A DNA stretch of 64,000 bases from Marininema halotolerans (GTDB lineage: Bacteria > Bacillota > Bacilli > Thermoactinomycetales > DSM-45169), in contig NZ_FPAA01000004.1 of NCBI RefSeq assembly GCF_900116235.1, forward strand, positions 186,001 to 250,000, given 5' to 3'. The translations under genes were made by a program, and so were the position numbers. Within the stretch, counting starts at the first letter, position 1; the number at the start of each line of letters is the position of its first letter. The notes below the pieces were generated by a model. The model was not told where the DNA came from. It saw only the letters and a program-made list of their open reading frames with translations, and did no database searches. Positions 55,002 through 62,467 of this stretch are shown piece by piece.

Positions 55002-55106
55002 AACAAGAGACTTGCCATGACAAGGATGGTACAAAAAACAGGTTGAGTTGATCAACACACCTGGCCTAATTCAAAGATAATAATCAAGTATTAAATGTTT
55101 TATATA

Positions 55107-55147
55107 AAAACGCCCGCATATCATATGGTTGAGGCGTTTTTTATTTA
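55107..55147 (+). terminator. Terminator before the 55.2 kb methyltransferase gene
   Basis: AAAACGCC (55107-55114) pairs with GGCGTTTT (55133-55140), followed by TTATTTATG. Confidence 0.75.
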
Positions 55148-55165
55148 TGCTTCCAATAGAATAGG

Positions 55166-55174
55166 TGCTATAAT
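55166..55174 (+). promoter_or_regulatory. Extended -10 promoter
   Basis: TGCTATAAT (TGn plus TATAAT), 42 bp before the methyltransferase start. No clear -35. Confidence 0.55.
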
Positions 55175-55215
55175 AATGAAGTACAACAACACAATTATAG
55201 GAAGGGGAAATTGTT

Positions 55216-55962
55216 TTGACAGCTGAAAACAAACAACCGGCAAATTGGCAAGAGGAAGATTCACACTTATTTCAAGAGTGGGGCAGCTTATTTACACCGC
55301 GACAATGGGAGATGAAAGCGACAATATTAAATCTGCTACCTAAAAAGAAAGAAGAACCCTTTCATGTAGTGGAGATCGGCTGCGGATCCGGTTGGTTAAG
55401 TGAAGCGATTCTAGAAAAATTTTCTCAAGTCAATATCACGGCGCTAGATGGGTCGCCAGCGATGCTATCGACTACGAAGGAACGATTAAAGCCCTTTGAG
55501 GATCGTGTAGCCTATCAACTCTTTCGTTTAGAAGAAGACGCTTGGCTTGCTTCCCTGCAACAGAAAGTCGATGTTTTTGTGAGTAGTCTAGTGATACACC
55601 ACTTAGACGATGAAGAAAAGAAGCAATTTTTTCAACAGTTGTACGATGCGCTTTTACCCGGGGGCGCTTTGGTTATTGCTGATCTAGTAAAGCCCCATCA
55701 TCAACAGATTGAAAATCATTGGGCAGAAGAGTGGGACCATGTTGTCAAAGAACAGTCAAAGGATGCCTACGGGGATTTACGTGGGTTTGATGCGTTTGTA
55801 AAAGAAGAGTGGAATCTATATCGCTATCCAGATGAGTTGCTCGATAAACCTTCCCTTTTATCGGATCAGTTAAAATGGTTGGAACAAGCAGGTTTTCAAG
55901 GGGTTGATGTGAGCTGGTTAAAAGCAGGACATGCAATCTTTAGCGGATATAAGAAAAAATAG
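55216..55962 (+). CDS. Class I SAM-dependent methyltransferase
   Basis: 248 aa. VVEIGCGSGWLSEAIL is SAM motif I, ITALDGSPAML the acidic motif, DVFVSSLVIHHLDDEEKKQFF motif IV and LLPGGALVIADLVKP post-IV, as in the small-molecule methyltransferases (Methyltransf_25/UbiE-like). The rest, with WAEEWDHVVKEQS, is a lid region. TTG 55216 follows AGGAAGGGGA. Substrate unknown. Confidence 0.88.
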   Translation: MTAENKQPANWQEEDSHLFQEWGSLFTPRQWEMKATILNLLPKKKEEPFHVVEIGCGSGWLSEAILEKFSQVNITALDGSPAMLSTTKERLKPFEDRVAYQLFRLEEDAWLASLQQKVDVFVSSLVIHHLDDEEKKQFFQQLYDALLPGGALVIADLVKPHHQQIENHWAEEWDHVVKEQSKDAYGDLRGFDAFVKEEWNLYRYPDELLDKPSLLSDQLKWLEQAGFQGVDVSWLKAGHAIFSGYKKK

Positions 55963-56039
55963 GGGTGCTAAGTTCATTCAATAAAACAGATAGTCATTAT
56001 GGCAGATAAGTTTGCAATACAAACAAAATAGTATCAAAT

Positions 56040-56069
56040 TAAAAAAATCCCGTCCTTCAGGACAGGATT
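56040..56069 (-). terminator. Terminator of the thi operon
   Basis: On the minus strand AATCCTGTCC, loop TGAA, GGACGGGATT (one mismatch), followed by TTTTT. Confidence 0.9.
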
Positions 56070-56079
56070 GAAACGAGGG

Positions 56080-56724
56080 TCAGGGTTGATGGGGAGAGGG
56101 TTGTAAAAGGGCATCCATACGCTGACGAAGAGCGGTTGCAGCCAATTGCGGATCGGAGGCAGAGAGGATGGCAGAGACGACGGCGATCCCATCGGCGGAT
56201 GTACGTACAAGGGGCTCCGCTTCGGTCAGTGTCGTTTCATTGATTCCACCAATGAGCACGATAGGAAGGGAGACAGAGCAGCGAATGTTTTCCACGATTT
56301 CTGGAGGAATGGGTGTGGCATCGGCTTTCGTCGCCGTGGGGAAGAGGGAGCCAACACCCAGATAGGCAGCTCCTTCTTCTTCTGCCCGTTGGGCTTCTTC
56401 GACTGTAGCAGCGGAGACACCGATCGGCATATCGGATCCGACGATATTACGAGCTTCTGTCAGCGGAAGGTCTGATTGGCCGATATGAAGCATATCAGCC
56501 CCGCTTAAATGGGCGATATCGGCCCGGTCATTGATGATGAAGGGAACCTCATAGAGTCGGCATAGTTTTGCCATTTTACGAGCCTGGTGAAGAAAGAAAC
56601 CGGAATCGGCTTTTTTTAGGCGCAATTGCACGCAGGTTACTCCGCCTTTCAAAGCAGCTTCCGTACGCGCAAGTAAATGGGGCTGATCATCGGTAACTAA
56701 GTAGAGACCGAGATGCTTACGCAT
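56080..56724 (-). CDS. thiE: Thiamine-phosphate synthase
   Basis: 214 aa TIM barrel joining HMP-PP and the thiazole phosphate to thiamine phosphate. Seen: GLYLVTDDQPHLLARTEAALKGGVTCVQLR, VPFIINDRADIA, ADMLHIGQSDLPL, IGVSAATVEEA, YLGVGSLFPTATK and IVLIGGINETT. Its ATG overlaps the thiM stop by 8 nt. Last gene of thiD-thiM-thiE under a TPP riboswitch. Confidence 0.96.
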   Translation of the reverse strand: MRKHLGLYLVTDDQPHLLARTEAALKGGVTCVQLRLKKADSGFFLHQARKMAKLCRLYEVPFIINDRADIAHLSGADMLHIGQSDLPLTEARNIVGSDMPIGVSAATVEEAQRAEEEGAAYLGVGSLFPTATKADATPIPPEIVENIRCSVSLPIVLIGGINETTLTEAEPLVRTSADGIAVVSAILSASDPQLAATALRQRMDALLQPSPHQP

Positions 56725-57526
56725 GATTGGAAATCCTCATCTTTCTCCATTGGGAAAGGGTTTGTGGATTCATATGGAAAATCTCGTCAAAGAATCGGAT
56801 ACGGAAAGTGCCAATTCCTTCGGTAGAGGAGAGAGAAGAGGCCGCCTTTTCACCAGCAACGCCAGTAGTTACGAGTGCCATAATAGCTGATTCAAAAGGG
56901 TTTATTCCACTTGCGAGACAACTTGCGGTAAGGGAAGTTGCCATGCATCCGGTTCCGGTGACTTGGGGGAGAAAGGGCGTGCCATTTCCTACATAAGCTT
57001 CCTGTTCGCCATTGGTGATATAGTCCGTTGAGCCACTAACAGAGATGGTAGCTTGTGTCTGATGAGCAAGTTCACGGAAGGATGGGATAAAGGCATCCAG
57101 TTCATCTCCCTCAGCGTCGACGCCACGGCCACCGCGATACCCACAGAGGGTGGCAATTTCTGACCGATTGCCTCGGATGACTGAAAATCGAAGGTGGCTC
57201 ATCAGTGTCTCAAGTAGTTGGAATCGGTAGGACGTGGCTCCAGCCCCGACTGGATCAAGAATAATCGGTATCCCTTTTTCATTGGCTGTCTGTCCGGCAA
57301 TGAGCATGGCTTCTTGTTGTGAGGAATTCGGTGTACCGATATTGAGGACAAGGGCCTGGCTTAGGGCAGTCATCTCCTTTGCTTCTTGGGGATCGGAGCT
57401 CATGACTGGGCTTGCTCCACACGCAAGTGTGATATTGGCGCAATCTTGTATGGTGACCTGATTTGTTATGTGATAGATGATTGGATTTGCTTGACGGATG
57501 CCATTCCATTGCTCCCAATTAATCAT
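56717..57526 (-). CDS. thiM: Hydroxyethylthiazole kinase
   Basis: 269 aa ribokinase-like enzyme salvaging the thiazole moiety. Seen: IIYHITNQVTIQDCANITLACGASPVM, ILDPVGAGAT, VIRGNRSEIATL, and the anion hole/catalytic VTGTGCMATSLTAS (Cys and GTGC motif). ATG 57526 follows GGAGGAAAA; longer in-frame starts upstream overlap thiD. Stop of thiD lies just inside this start. The salvage set without thiC/thiG suggests that the locus serves uptake and salvage. Confidence 0.95.
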   Translation of the reverse strand: MINWEQWNGIRQANPIIYHITNQVTIQDCANITLACGASPVMSSDPQEAKEMTALSQALVLNIGTPNSSQQEAMLIAGQTANEKGIPIILDPVGAGATSYRFQLLETLMSHLRFSVIRGNRSEIATLCGYRGGRGVDAEGDELDAFIPSFRELAHQTQATISVSGSTDYITNGEQEAYVGNGTPFLPQVTGTGCMATSLTASCLASGINPFESAIMALVTTGVAGEKAASSLSSTEGIGTFRIRFFDEIFHMNPQTLSQWRKMRISNHA

Positions 57527-58325
57527 GGTTTTTTCCTCCGATCTCAAGGGTTTGCTGCCATGCATAAAAGTGATGTATAGGGCTATTGCCTTTGCCCACA
57601 GGGAACGCATGACGTATGGCATTGGCTACATAGCGCTTGGATCCTTCAACGGCTTCCTCAAGAGAATGTCCTTGAGCAAGATGGACGGTAAGGGCAGACG
57701 ACAGACTGCACCCTGTCCCGTGCGTGTGACGAGTAGGTATGCGTTCCCCAAAAAAGCAGGCACCGGTGGAGAGAACATCGCTAGGGGAACCATCTAAATG
57801 ACCGCCTTTGACAAGGACATGGGTGCCTAGTGTCTCAGCTAATTCTGAAGCCGCCTCTTTCATCTCATCGCTATTTTTGATCGAGCGTCCTAGCAGTACC
57901 TCAGCCTCTGGAATATTGGGTGTGATCAGATCAGCCAAGGGGAGTAGTTGTGTCGTTAATGCTTCAAGGGCGTCCTTAGCTAGCAGAGAATCGCCAGACT
58001 GTGCGACCATAACGGGGTCAATCACAAGGGGCTGGGGAGATATTTCAGAGAGGACCTCTGCAATTCTCTCAATGTTGTTGGCGTTGCCTACCATGCCGAT
58101 CTTTACCCCATGAACGGGAATATCGTCAAAGATGGCACGTATTTGCGCTTCGATCAGATCGGGTTCCAGTTCGTGGACAGCTGTTACACCACAGGTATTT
58201 TGTGCAGTAATGGCTGTAATGACGCTCATTCCATAGGCACCTAATGCGGAGATCACTTTTAAGTCCGCTTGAATGCCAGCACCTCCACCACTATCACTAC
58301 CTGCAATGGTTAAGATATGTTTCAT
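57519..58325 (-). CDS. thiD: Hydroxymethylpyrimidine (phosphate) kinase
   Basis: 268 aa ribokinase-like enzyme phosphorylating HMP and HMP-P (some act on pyridoxine). Seen: ILTIAGSDSGGGAGIQADLK, TAITAQNTCGVTAVHEL, KIGMVGNANNIE, VIDPVMVAQSGDSLL, ITPNIPEAEVLLG, VLVKGGHLDG, and THGTGCSLSSALTVHLA (catalytic GTGC). ATG 58325 follows AGAGGTGA. First gene of the thi operon; a large palindrome and a TPP riboswitch precede it. Confidence 0.96.
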   Translation of the reverse strand: MKHILTIAGSDSGGGAGIQADLKVISALGAYGMSVITAITAQNTCGVTAVHELEPDLIEAQIRAIFDDIPVHGVKIGMVGNANNIERIAEVLSEISPQPLVIDPVMVAQSGDSLLAKDALEALTTQLLPLADLITPNIPEAEVLLGRSIKNSDEMKEAASELAETLGTHVLVKGGHLDGSPSDVLSTGACFFGERIPTRHTHGTGCSLSSALTVHLAQGHSLEEAVEGSKRYVANAIRHAFPVGKGNSPIHHFYAWQQTLEIGGKNHD

Positions 58326-58418
58326 CGGTTGTTTCACCTCTTTACAAGAATCATCGATGATGTTGTACCTAAAGGGCCGCTCCAATTTTGGAGCGGCCCT
58401 TTAGGTACAAGTGGTCAG
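58326..58418 (-). other. Leader between the TPP riboswitch and thiD with a 48-bp palindrome
   Basis: 58363-58410 is a hairpin with perfect 21-bp arms (58363-58383 and 58390-58410), GC-rich in the middle. Next to it are a 12-bp palindrome ATCATCGATGAT (58350-58361) and a small hairpin AAGTGG/CCACTT that uses the 3' strand of the riboswitch P1. The large hairpin has no U-tract. Confidence 0.75.
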
Positions 58419-58504
58419 CTCCACTTTCCTACGCTGGTGTTAACCAGATCAGGTTCAAAGGGTCCAAGTTTCCTTGTCTCAATCAATTGATTCCCCTAGT
58501 GGAT
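58419..58504 (-). promoter_or_regulatory. TPP (THI-box) riboswitch
   Basis: On the minus strand: P1 CCACT (58502-58498) pairing with AGTGG (58425-58421), then AGGGG, TGAGA, GGACCC, and the THI box CTGATCTGGTTAACACCAGCG core, GTAGGAAAGTGG. These are the conserved TPP aptamer elements in the right order, in front of thiDME. Confidence 0.92.
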
Positions 58505-58527
58505 GATCGAAGAATTCATTTTTTATC

Positions 58528-58556
58528 AACCTACCATACTTTGTTGAGAGCGTCAA
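58528..58556 (-). promoter_or_regulatory. Probable promoter of the thi operon
   Basis: On the minus strand TTGACG, 17 bp, TAGGTT with TGG before the -10, about 25 nt before the riboswitch. The -10 is weak. Confidence 0.45.
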
Positions 58557-58659
58557 AAAGGAAGGAAATGAGTTTATTTTTATATCATCGCGAAGAGTTG
58601 TGATAGGTACCCCCGTACTACTATCAGCATAGGATATCAGTGGAAAGGGGGAGGAACTT

Positions 58660-58812
58660 GTGTTTGCGATTGAGATGATTGATGTGTTAAATGGGATTCT
58701 TTTGACTGCCTCGTTATCCTTAGGAATCTATAAATACTTGCTTGATATTAAGAAAACAAAAAGAGTAGTACCCAAAGAGAAAAAGCGCCGCTATCCAAAG
58801 CGACGCCCATAA
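58660..58812 (+). CDS. 50-aa membrane-anchored protein
   Basis: 50 codons from GTG 58660, behind a strong GGGGGAGGAA. One hydrophobic helix (about 8-24: DVLNGILLTASLSLGIY) and a strongly basic C-terminal tail (KKTKRVVPKEKKRRYPKRRP), so it should sit in the membrane with the tail in the cytoplasm. Shape resembles small holin-like or spore-membrane peptides; family not recognised. A hairpin GGGGAG/CTCCCC follows at 58817-58835. Confidence 0.6.
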   Translation: MFAIEMIDVLNGILLTASLSLGIYKYLLDIKKTKRVVPKEKKRRYPKRRP

Positions 58813-58987
58813 ACCTGGGGGAGTCATCCTCCCCTTACCATCATTATAATTTTTAACTGATTGATTATTCCCACCGAATGGGCTATGTGTCAATTAAACA
58901 ACCATCGTAGGATTATATATTTCCAAGAGAAATATGCTGTTACTCACGATAACAAGGGATTCCTCTTAAATGGTGTTCATCGTGGCG

Positions 58988-60499
58988 TTATTCTTCTTCT
59001 AAGGGGATGACTGCGATGGTGAAGGTGCCGGTTACCGTGTTGCCATTTGTGTCGTTTGCAGTACAGGTGACGGTTGTGACGCCGATAGGGAAAAAGGAAC
59101 CAGAAGCAGGAGAGCAGGTAACTGTGAGGGTACCAGGGCAGTTATCAATTGCTGTGGGGGTCGGATAAGTAACAAAGGCACCGAAGCTGTTTGTAGCATC
59201 GATATCCATATCGTTAAGCCCATAGAGGAGAGGGGGATCGATATCATTCACGGTGACGGTAAACGTGCAAGTTTCCATATTGGTTGCATCGAGGTCGCTA
59301 GTAGCGGTGCAGGTAATGGTTGTGGGTAGCCCAACAGTGACTTCCGCTGGATCACATGTAATAGTAACGTTGGGACATTGCTGTGAATTCGGGAGTGGGA
59401 CGGTGGCTTTACAGGTGCCTTTATCGTTGTTGAGAATTTGATCGGAACAGGTGAGTGGGTTGACGCAAGAATTGAGCAAGATGGATATCGTATCTTCGTC
59501 AAAGTTAGCACTGGCAAGATCCGGTGTCCCATCTCCATTAAAATCTGCACTGGTAAGTGCAAAGGGGAGACTTCCGACAGCAAAGGTGGTTTGTGTTTGA
59601 AAGGACCCATCCCCATTGCCTAATAAAATCGAGACGCTTTCGCCATCGTTATTAGCCACAGCAACATCGGTAAACCCATCACAGTTGAAATCGTTATGGA
59701 TGATTCCAAAAGGGACATTGCCGACCGCGAAGGTGGTTTGCGTTCCAAAGGTCCCATCTCCATAGCCTAGCAAAACAGAGAGAGTAGCGTCGTCCACATT
59801 GGTAACCGCAAGATCTTGAATCCCATCTCCATTAAAATCAGCGATGGTCATTCCGGCAGGGTTCATGCCAACGGCAAAGGTGGTTTGCGTCCCGAAAGTG
59901 CCATCTCCATTCCCTAGTAAAACAGAGACGGTTCCATCGACGCTATTCACAACGGCAAGGTCAGGGATGCCATCAAAATTAAAATCGGCACTTTGAATTC
60001 CCCGTGGACTATTGCCGACCGCGAAGGTGGTTTGCGTTCCAAAGGTGCCATCTCCATTGCCTAATAAAACAGAGAGAGTCGCGTCATTAAAATTGGTCAC
60101 GGCAAGGTCTTTGGTGCCATTGAGATTAAAATCCGCACTGGTGAGTAAAAATGGGTTATTCCCTACAGCGAAGGTGGTTTGCGTCCCGAAAGTACCATTT
60201 CCAATTCCTAATAAAACGGAGACGCTCCCATCATCACGATTGGTTGCGGCAAGGTCAGGAATGCCATCCCCGTTAAAATCCGCATGGGTAATTCCGGCGG
60301 GGTTCATGCCGATAGCAAAGGTGGTTTGCGTCCCAAAAGTACCATCACCATTGCCTAGTAAAACAGAGATGGTCCCATCGACGCTATTCACAACGGCAAG
60401 ATCTTGAATCCCATCAAAATTAAAATCCGCATTTGTAATGTCGAGGGGAGCTGATCCTGTATCATAAGTGATTTGATTAGTAAAAGATGGACAAACCAT
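58988..60499 (-). CDS. Seven-repeat FG-GAP/VCBS protein with HYR-like domains
   Basis: 503 aa. Residues about 10-355 hold seven repeats of about 50 aa with the core DFNxDGxxDLAV and VLLGNGDGTFGTQTTFAVG; the DxNxDG loops are calcium-binding FG-GAP/VCBS motifs, so a beta-propeller is likely. Residues about 360-500 have Cys-rich repeats (VTITCDPAEVTVG, CTATSDLDATN, NDIDPP, VTCTANDTNGNTVTGTFTIAV) typical of HYR-like Ig folds. There is no signal peptide (starts MVCPSFTNQ). ATG follows GGGAGGA. A possible sigma-K-type promoter (tACA-N17-CATA) lies upstream. A spore-surface protein is the best guess; a cytoplasmic propeller is the alternative. Confidence 0.82.
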   Translation of the reverse strand: MVCPSFTNQITYDTGSAPLDITNADFNFDGIQDLAVVNSVDGTISVLLGNGDGTFGTQTTFAIGMNPAGITHADFNGDGIPDLAATNRDDGSVSVLLGIGNGTFGTQTTFAVGNNPFLLTSADFNLNGTKDLAVTNFNDATLSVLLGNGDGTFGTQTTFAVGNSPRGIQSADFNFDGIPDLAVVNSVDGTVSVLLGNGDGTFGTQTTFAVGMNPAGMTIADFNGDGIQDLAVTNVDDATLSVLLGYGDGTFGTQTTFAVGNVPFGIIHNDFNCDGFTDVAVANNDGESVSILLGNGDGSFQTQTTFAVGSLPFALTSADFNGDGTPDLASANFDEDTISILLNSCVNPLTCSDQILNNDKGTCKATVPLPNSQQCPNVTITCDPAEVTVGLPTTITCTATSDLDATNMETCTFTVTVNDIDPPLLYGLNDMDIDATNSFGAFVTYPTPTAIDNCPGTLTVTCSPASGSFFPIGVTTVTCTANDTNGNTVTGTFTIAVIPLEEE

Positions 60500-60851
60500 G
60501 TAAAAAGTCCTCCCTCGGTGTATTCACCTAATATGCATTTGCCTGCATCGTATGTAAGACAGGGTTGGGGGGTTCTTCATTGGTGAAGATGTCCTCGATA
60601 GGGGAGTAAATCCATAGGGAGGACATCTTTTTGTGTGTCCATCAAAAATAGCCGCTTAGTGGGGCAAAGCGGCCTGAATAAAAGTAGATGAAATGATTTC
60701 GATTTGTATCGAAAATCTTCCCAAAACGAAGAGAGTCGGGAATCACACGTTAGCGTAATCGATTTCCGTTGCATCCGAACCGGAGTTTAGCGTGGTTTTT
60801 GTCAGTAGACGGGAGGTTTTTCATCTTTATGTGTAAGTGTAGATGGAAGTC
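60500..60851 (-). other. Intergenic stretch between two minus-strand genes
   Basis: Holds the FG-GAP gene leader with its possible sigma-K-type promoter, and a hairpin GCCGCTT/AAGCGGC (60651-60673) that on the minus strand is followed by TATTTTTG and could end transcription from the 60.9 kb gene. No gene recognised. Confidence 0.5.
60643..60673 (-). terminator. Terminator downstream of the 60.9 kb gene
   Basis: GCCGCTT, loop, AAGCGGC, then TATTTTTG read on the minus strand. Confidence 0.65.
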
Positions 60852-61337
60852 TTAAGAACTGCTGGGTCTTCTTCTGCCGAATGAAGCTTTACCAATGGTC
60901 GTGGTGGCTGTTACGTAATCCAACTGGATGTTTCTTCGCTCCAGTGTCCTTGCGAATGCAGGTCTTACTTTGGTATATACGTAACGGGCAAGGTTTTCAA
61001 TGGTAGGGGCAAAATCTACACGTAAAATCGGTTTGCTCGCTGTGGGGGGTACATCTATCCCTCGTTTTACAATGGTTTTATTATTGAGTTGGTTTCCCAC
61101 ACTGCGATTAAAGAGTGAAGTTACTAAAAGAATGTCTACGACAAAAATACCGGATAGGTTTTTTTTACTAAGCGCAACATTTACCTCAAGCAACGGATAG
61201 GCTATAACCTGGTCAGAACCTGGCATTACCCTCTCTGAATACATCGGGAAGGGTACGAGTAGCTCTGAAAAAGTGGTTTCTTTTTTTTGAATGACTCTCC
61301 CTTGTAACGCATTTCTTTTCAACCTTTTATTACTCAT
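60852..61337 (-). CDS. Unknown basic protein
   Basis: 161 aa, strongly basic ends (SNKRLKRNALQGRVIQKK; GKASFGRRRPSSS). Middle has beta-strand-like segments: YPLLEVNVALSKKNLSGIFVVDILLVTSLFN and PILRVDFAPTIENLARYVYTKVRPAFAR. No signal peptide, membrane helix or recognised family. ATG 61337 follows AAAGGGG at 9 nt; ATG 61358 and 61346 are alternatives. Its small size, spacing and neighbours (FG-GAP protein, YunB) resemble a spore-structural gene, but that is inference. Confidence 0.65.
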   Translation of the reverse strand: MSNKRLKRNALQGRVIQKKETTFSELLVPFPMYSERVMPGSDQVIAYPLLEVNVALSKKNLSGIFVVDILLVTSLFNRSVGNQLNNKTIVKRGIDVPPTASKPILRVDFAPTIENLARYVYTKVRPAFARTLERRNIQLDYVTATTTIGKASFGRRRPSSS

Positions 61338-61531
61338 TTTAGACATCCCCTTTGTCATTCTTTAATCACGTGAAAGTCGCCCACTAAGGATAGTATGAAA
61401 AAAATAAGGGATGTGCTACATCGATTAGAAATAACGGGGTGCAGTCTGTCATCGAAGTGTGGGATATTGGGTCTTGGATGAAGCCTTACTACATAGGATG
61501 AAACAAACATGGAGTAGACGAGGTGGGTAAG

Positions 61532-62245
61532 TTGTTGAAAAGGTCAAAGGGATTCCGTCGTGCTCCACGCAAGAGAGGGTATTTCATTATTATCATTTTG
61601 GGACTGCTTGGCTATGGTGCTTTTTATACGATCGAGAATGAAGCGGAGGTTACGTTGATTAAATTGGCGAAGGCACGCGTGCAAAATATTTCCCAGGAAT
61701 GCATGACCAAAGGGATCGAGGAAATGCGCCGCTCCCTGGGGCCTGAGCTAAACAAAGTGATGACCATTAATAACAAAGATCAACACGGTTACATCATCAG
61801 TGTAGATCCCTTGATACAAGCAAAGATTTACGAAATTGCGAGTAAAAATATGCACAAGCAAATGAAGACCATGGAACAAGAAGACTACGGTATTCCCTTA
61901 GGTGCGGTTCTTCAAAGTAATTTATTTTCCGATGTGGGCCCAGATATTCCGTTAAAAATATGGCCTAAAGGTTCTACGAATCTCGATATGGATACAAAAA
62001 TTGAGTCAGCAGGGATCAATACGGTAAAAGTAACCCTCTATCTACAAGTCACCAATGAAATTGGTACCTTAGTCCCTCTTACCAAGGAAAAAGATATCAA
62101 AGTAAAATACCATTATCCTATTGCTTCACAAACGATGATGGGAGAAGTTCCCGAAAATTATTATTACTATAATAACAATGGAAAGAATCAAGGCATGGAA
62201 GGGCCGATCCCTGTCGTGCCGTCAAACGGAACGAGAAAGAATTAA
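61532..62245 (+). CDS. yunB: Sporulation protein YunB
   Basis: About 237 aa. N-terminal basic stretch and one transmembrane helix (GYFIIIILGLLGYGAFYTI), then the YunB domain: KLAKARVQNISQECMTKGI, VDPLIQAKIYEIASKNM, GIPLGAVLQSNLFSDVGPDIPLKIWPKG, INTVKVTLYLQVTNEIGTLVPL and a Tyr/Asn-rich tail. YunB is needed for spore formation in B. subtilis. TTG 61532 is preferred because GAGGTG lies 7 nt before it; GTG 61523 overlaps that site and would add three residues. Confidence 0.9.
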   Translation: MLKRSKGFRRAPRKRGYFIIIILGLLGYGAFYTIENEAEVTLIKLAKARVQNISQECMTKGIEEMRRSLGPELNKVMTINNKDQHGYIISVDPLIQAKIYEIASKNMHKQMKTMEQEDYGIPLGAVLQSNLFSDVGPDIPLKIWPKGSTNLDMDTKIESAGINTVKVTLYLQVTNEIGTLVPLTKEKDIKVKYHYPIASQTMMGEVPENYYYYNNNGKNQGMEGPIPVVPSNGTRKN

Positions 62246-62268
62246 GTAAGGGATAACGAACGCAAAAA

Positions 62269-62295
62269 AAGTAGCGATACCCGGTGTCGCTACTT
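62269..62295 (-). terminator. Terminator for the YdeI-type gene (minus side)
   Basis: AAGTAGCGA pairs with TCGCTACTT; on the minus strand it is followed by TTTTTGCG, on the plus strand there is no U-tract. Confidence 0.65.
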
Positions 62296-62350
62296 GATCT
62301 CAAGTCATTTATATTTATTGTAATTAATCTGACGGGCTGGTTGTTATAAC

Positions 62351-62394
62351 AAAAACACCTTGAGTTGCTCCCTATGCAATCTCAAGGTGTTTTT
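62351..62394. terminator. Bidirectional terminator between yunB and the YdeI-type gene
   Basis: AAAAACACCTTGAG pairs with CTCAAGGTGTTTTT (14 bp) plus inner TTGC/GCAA. Works in both directions between convergent genes. Confidence 0.88.
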
Positions 62395-62467
62395 ATAATT
62401 ACTGGGCAGATGGCCTCGAAATCTCCGGATGCTCCCTTTACCCTTAGAAGGAAAGGTTCAATCCATG

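Larger units (their letters stand above)
54919..55215 (+). other. Intergenic stretch after rtcB
   Basis: Holds the second copy of a 39-bp repeat (54963-55001), a nested palindrome (CAGGT at 55039, GTTGATCAAC at 55047-55056, ACCTG at 55059), a terminator and a promoter. No gene recognised. Confidence 0.5.

Noticed and set aside
58363-58410. 48-bp palindrome as an insertion-sequence end or a plain terminator
   Set aside because: No target duplication or transposase nearby, and no U-tract on either strand; kept as an unexplained leader hairpin.
60577-60774. 65-codon minus-strand frame
   Set aside because: It spans a probable terminator hairpin and has no ribosome site.
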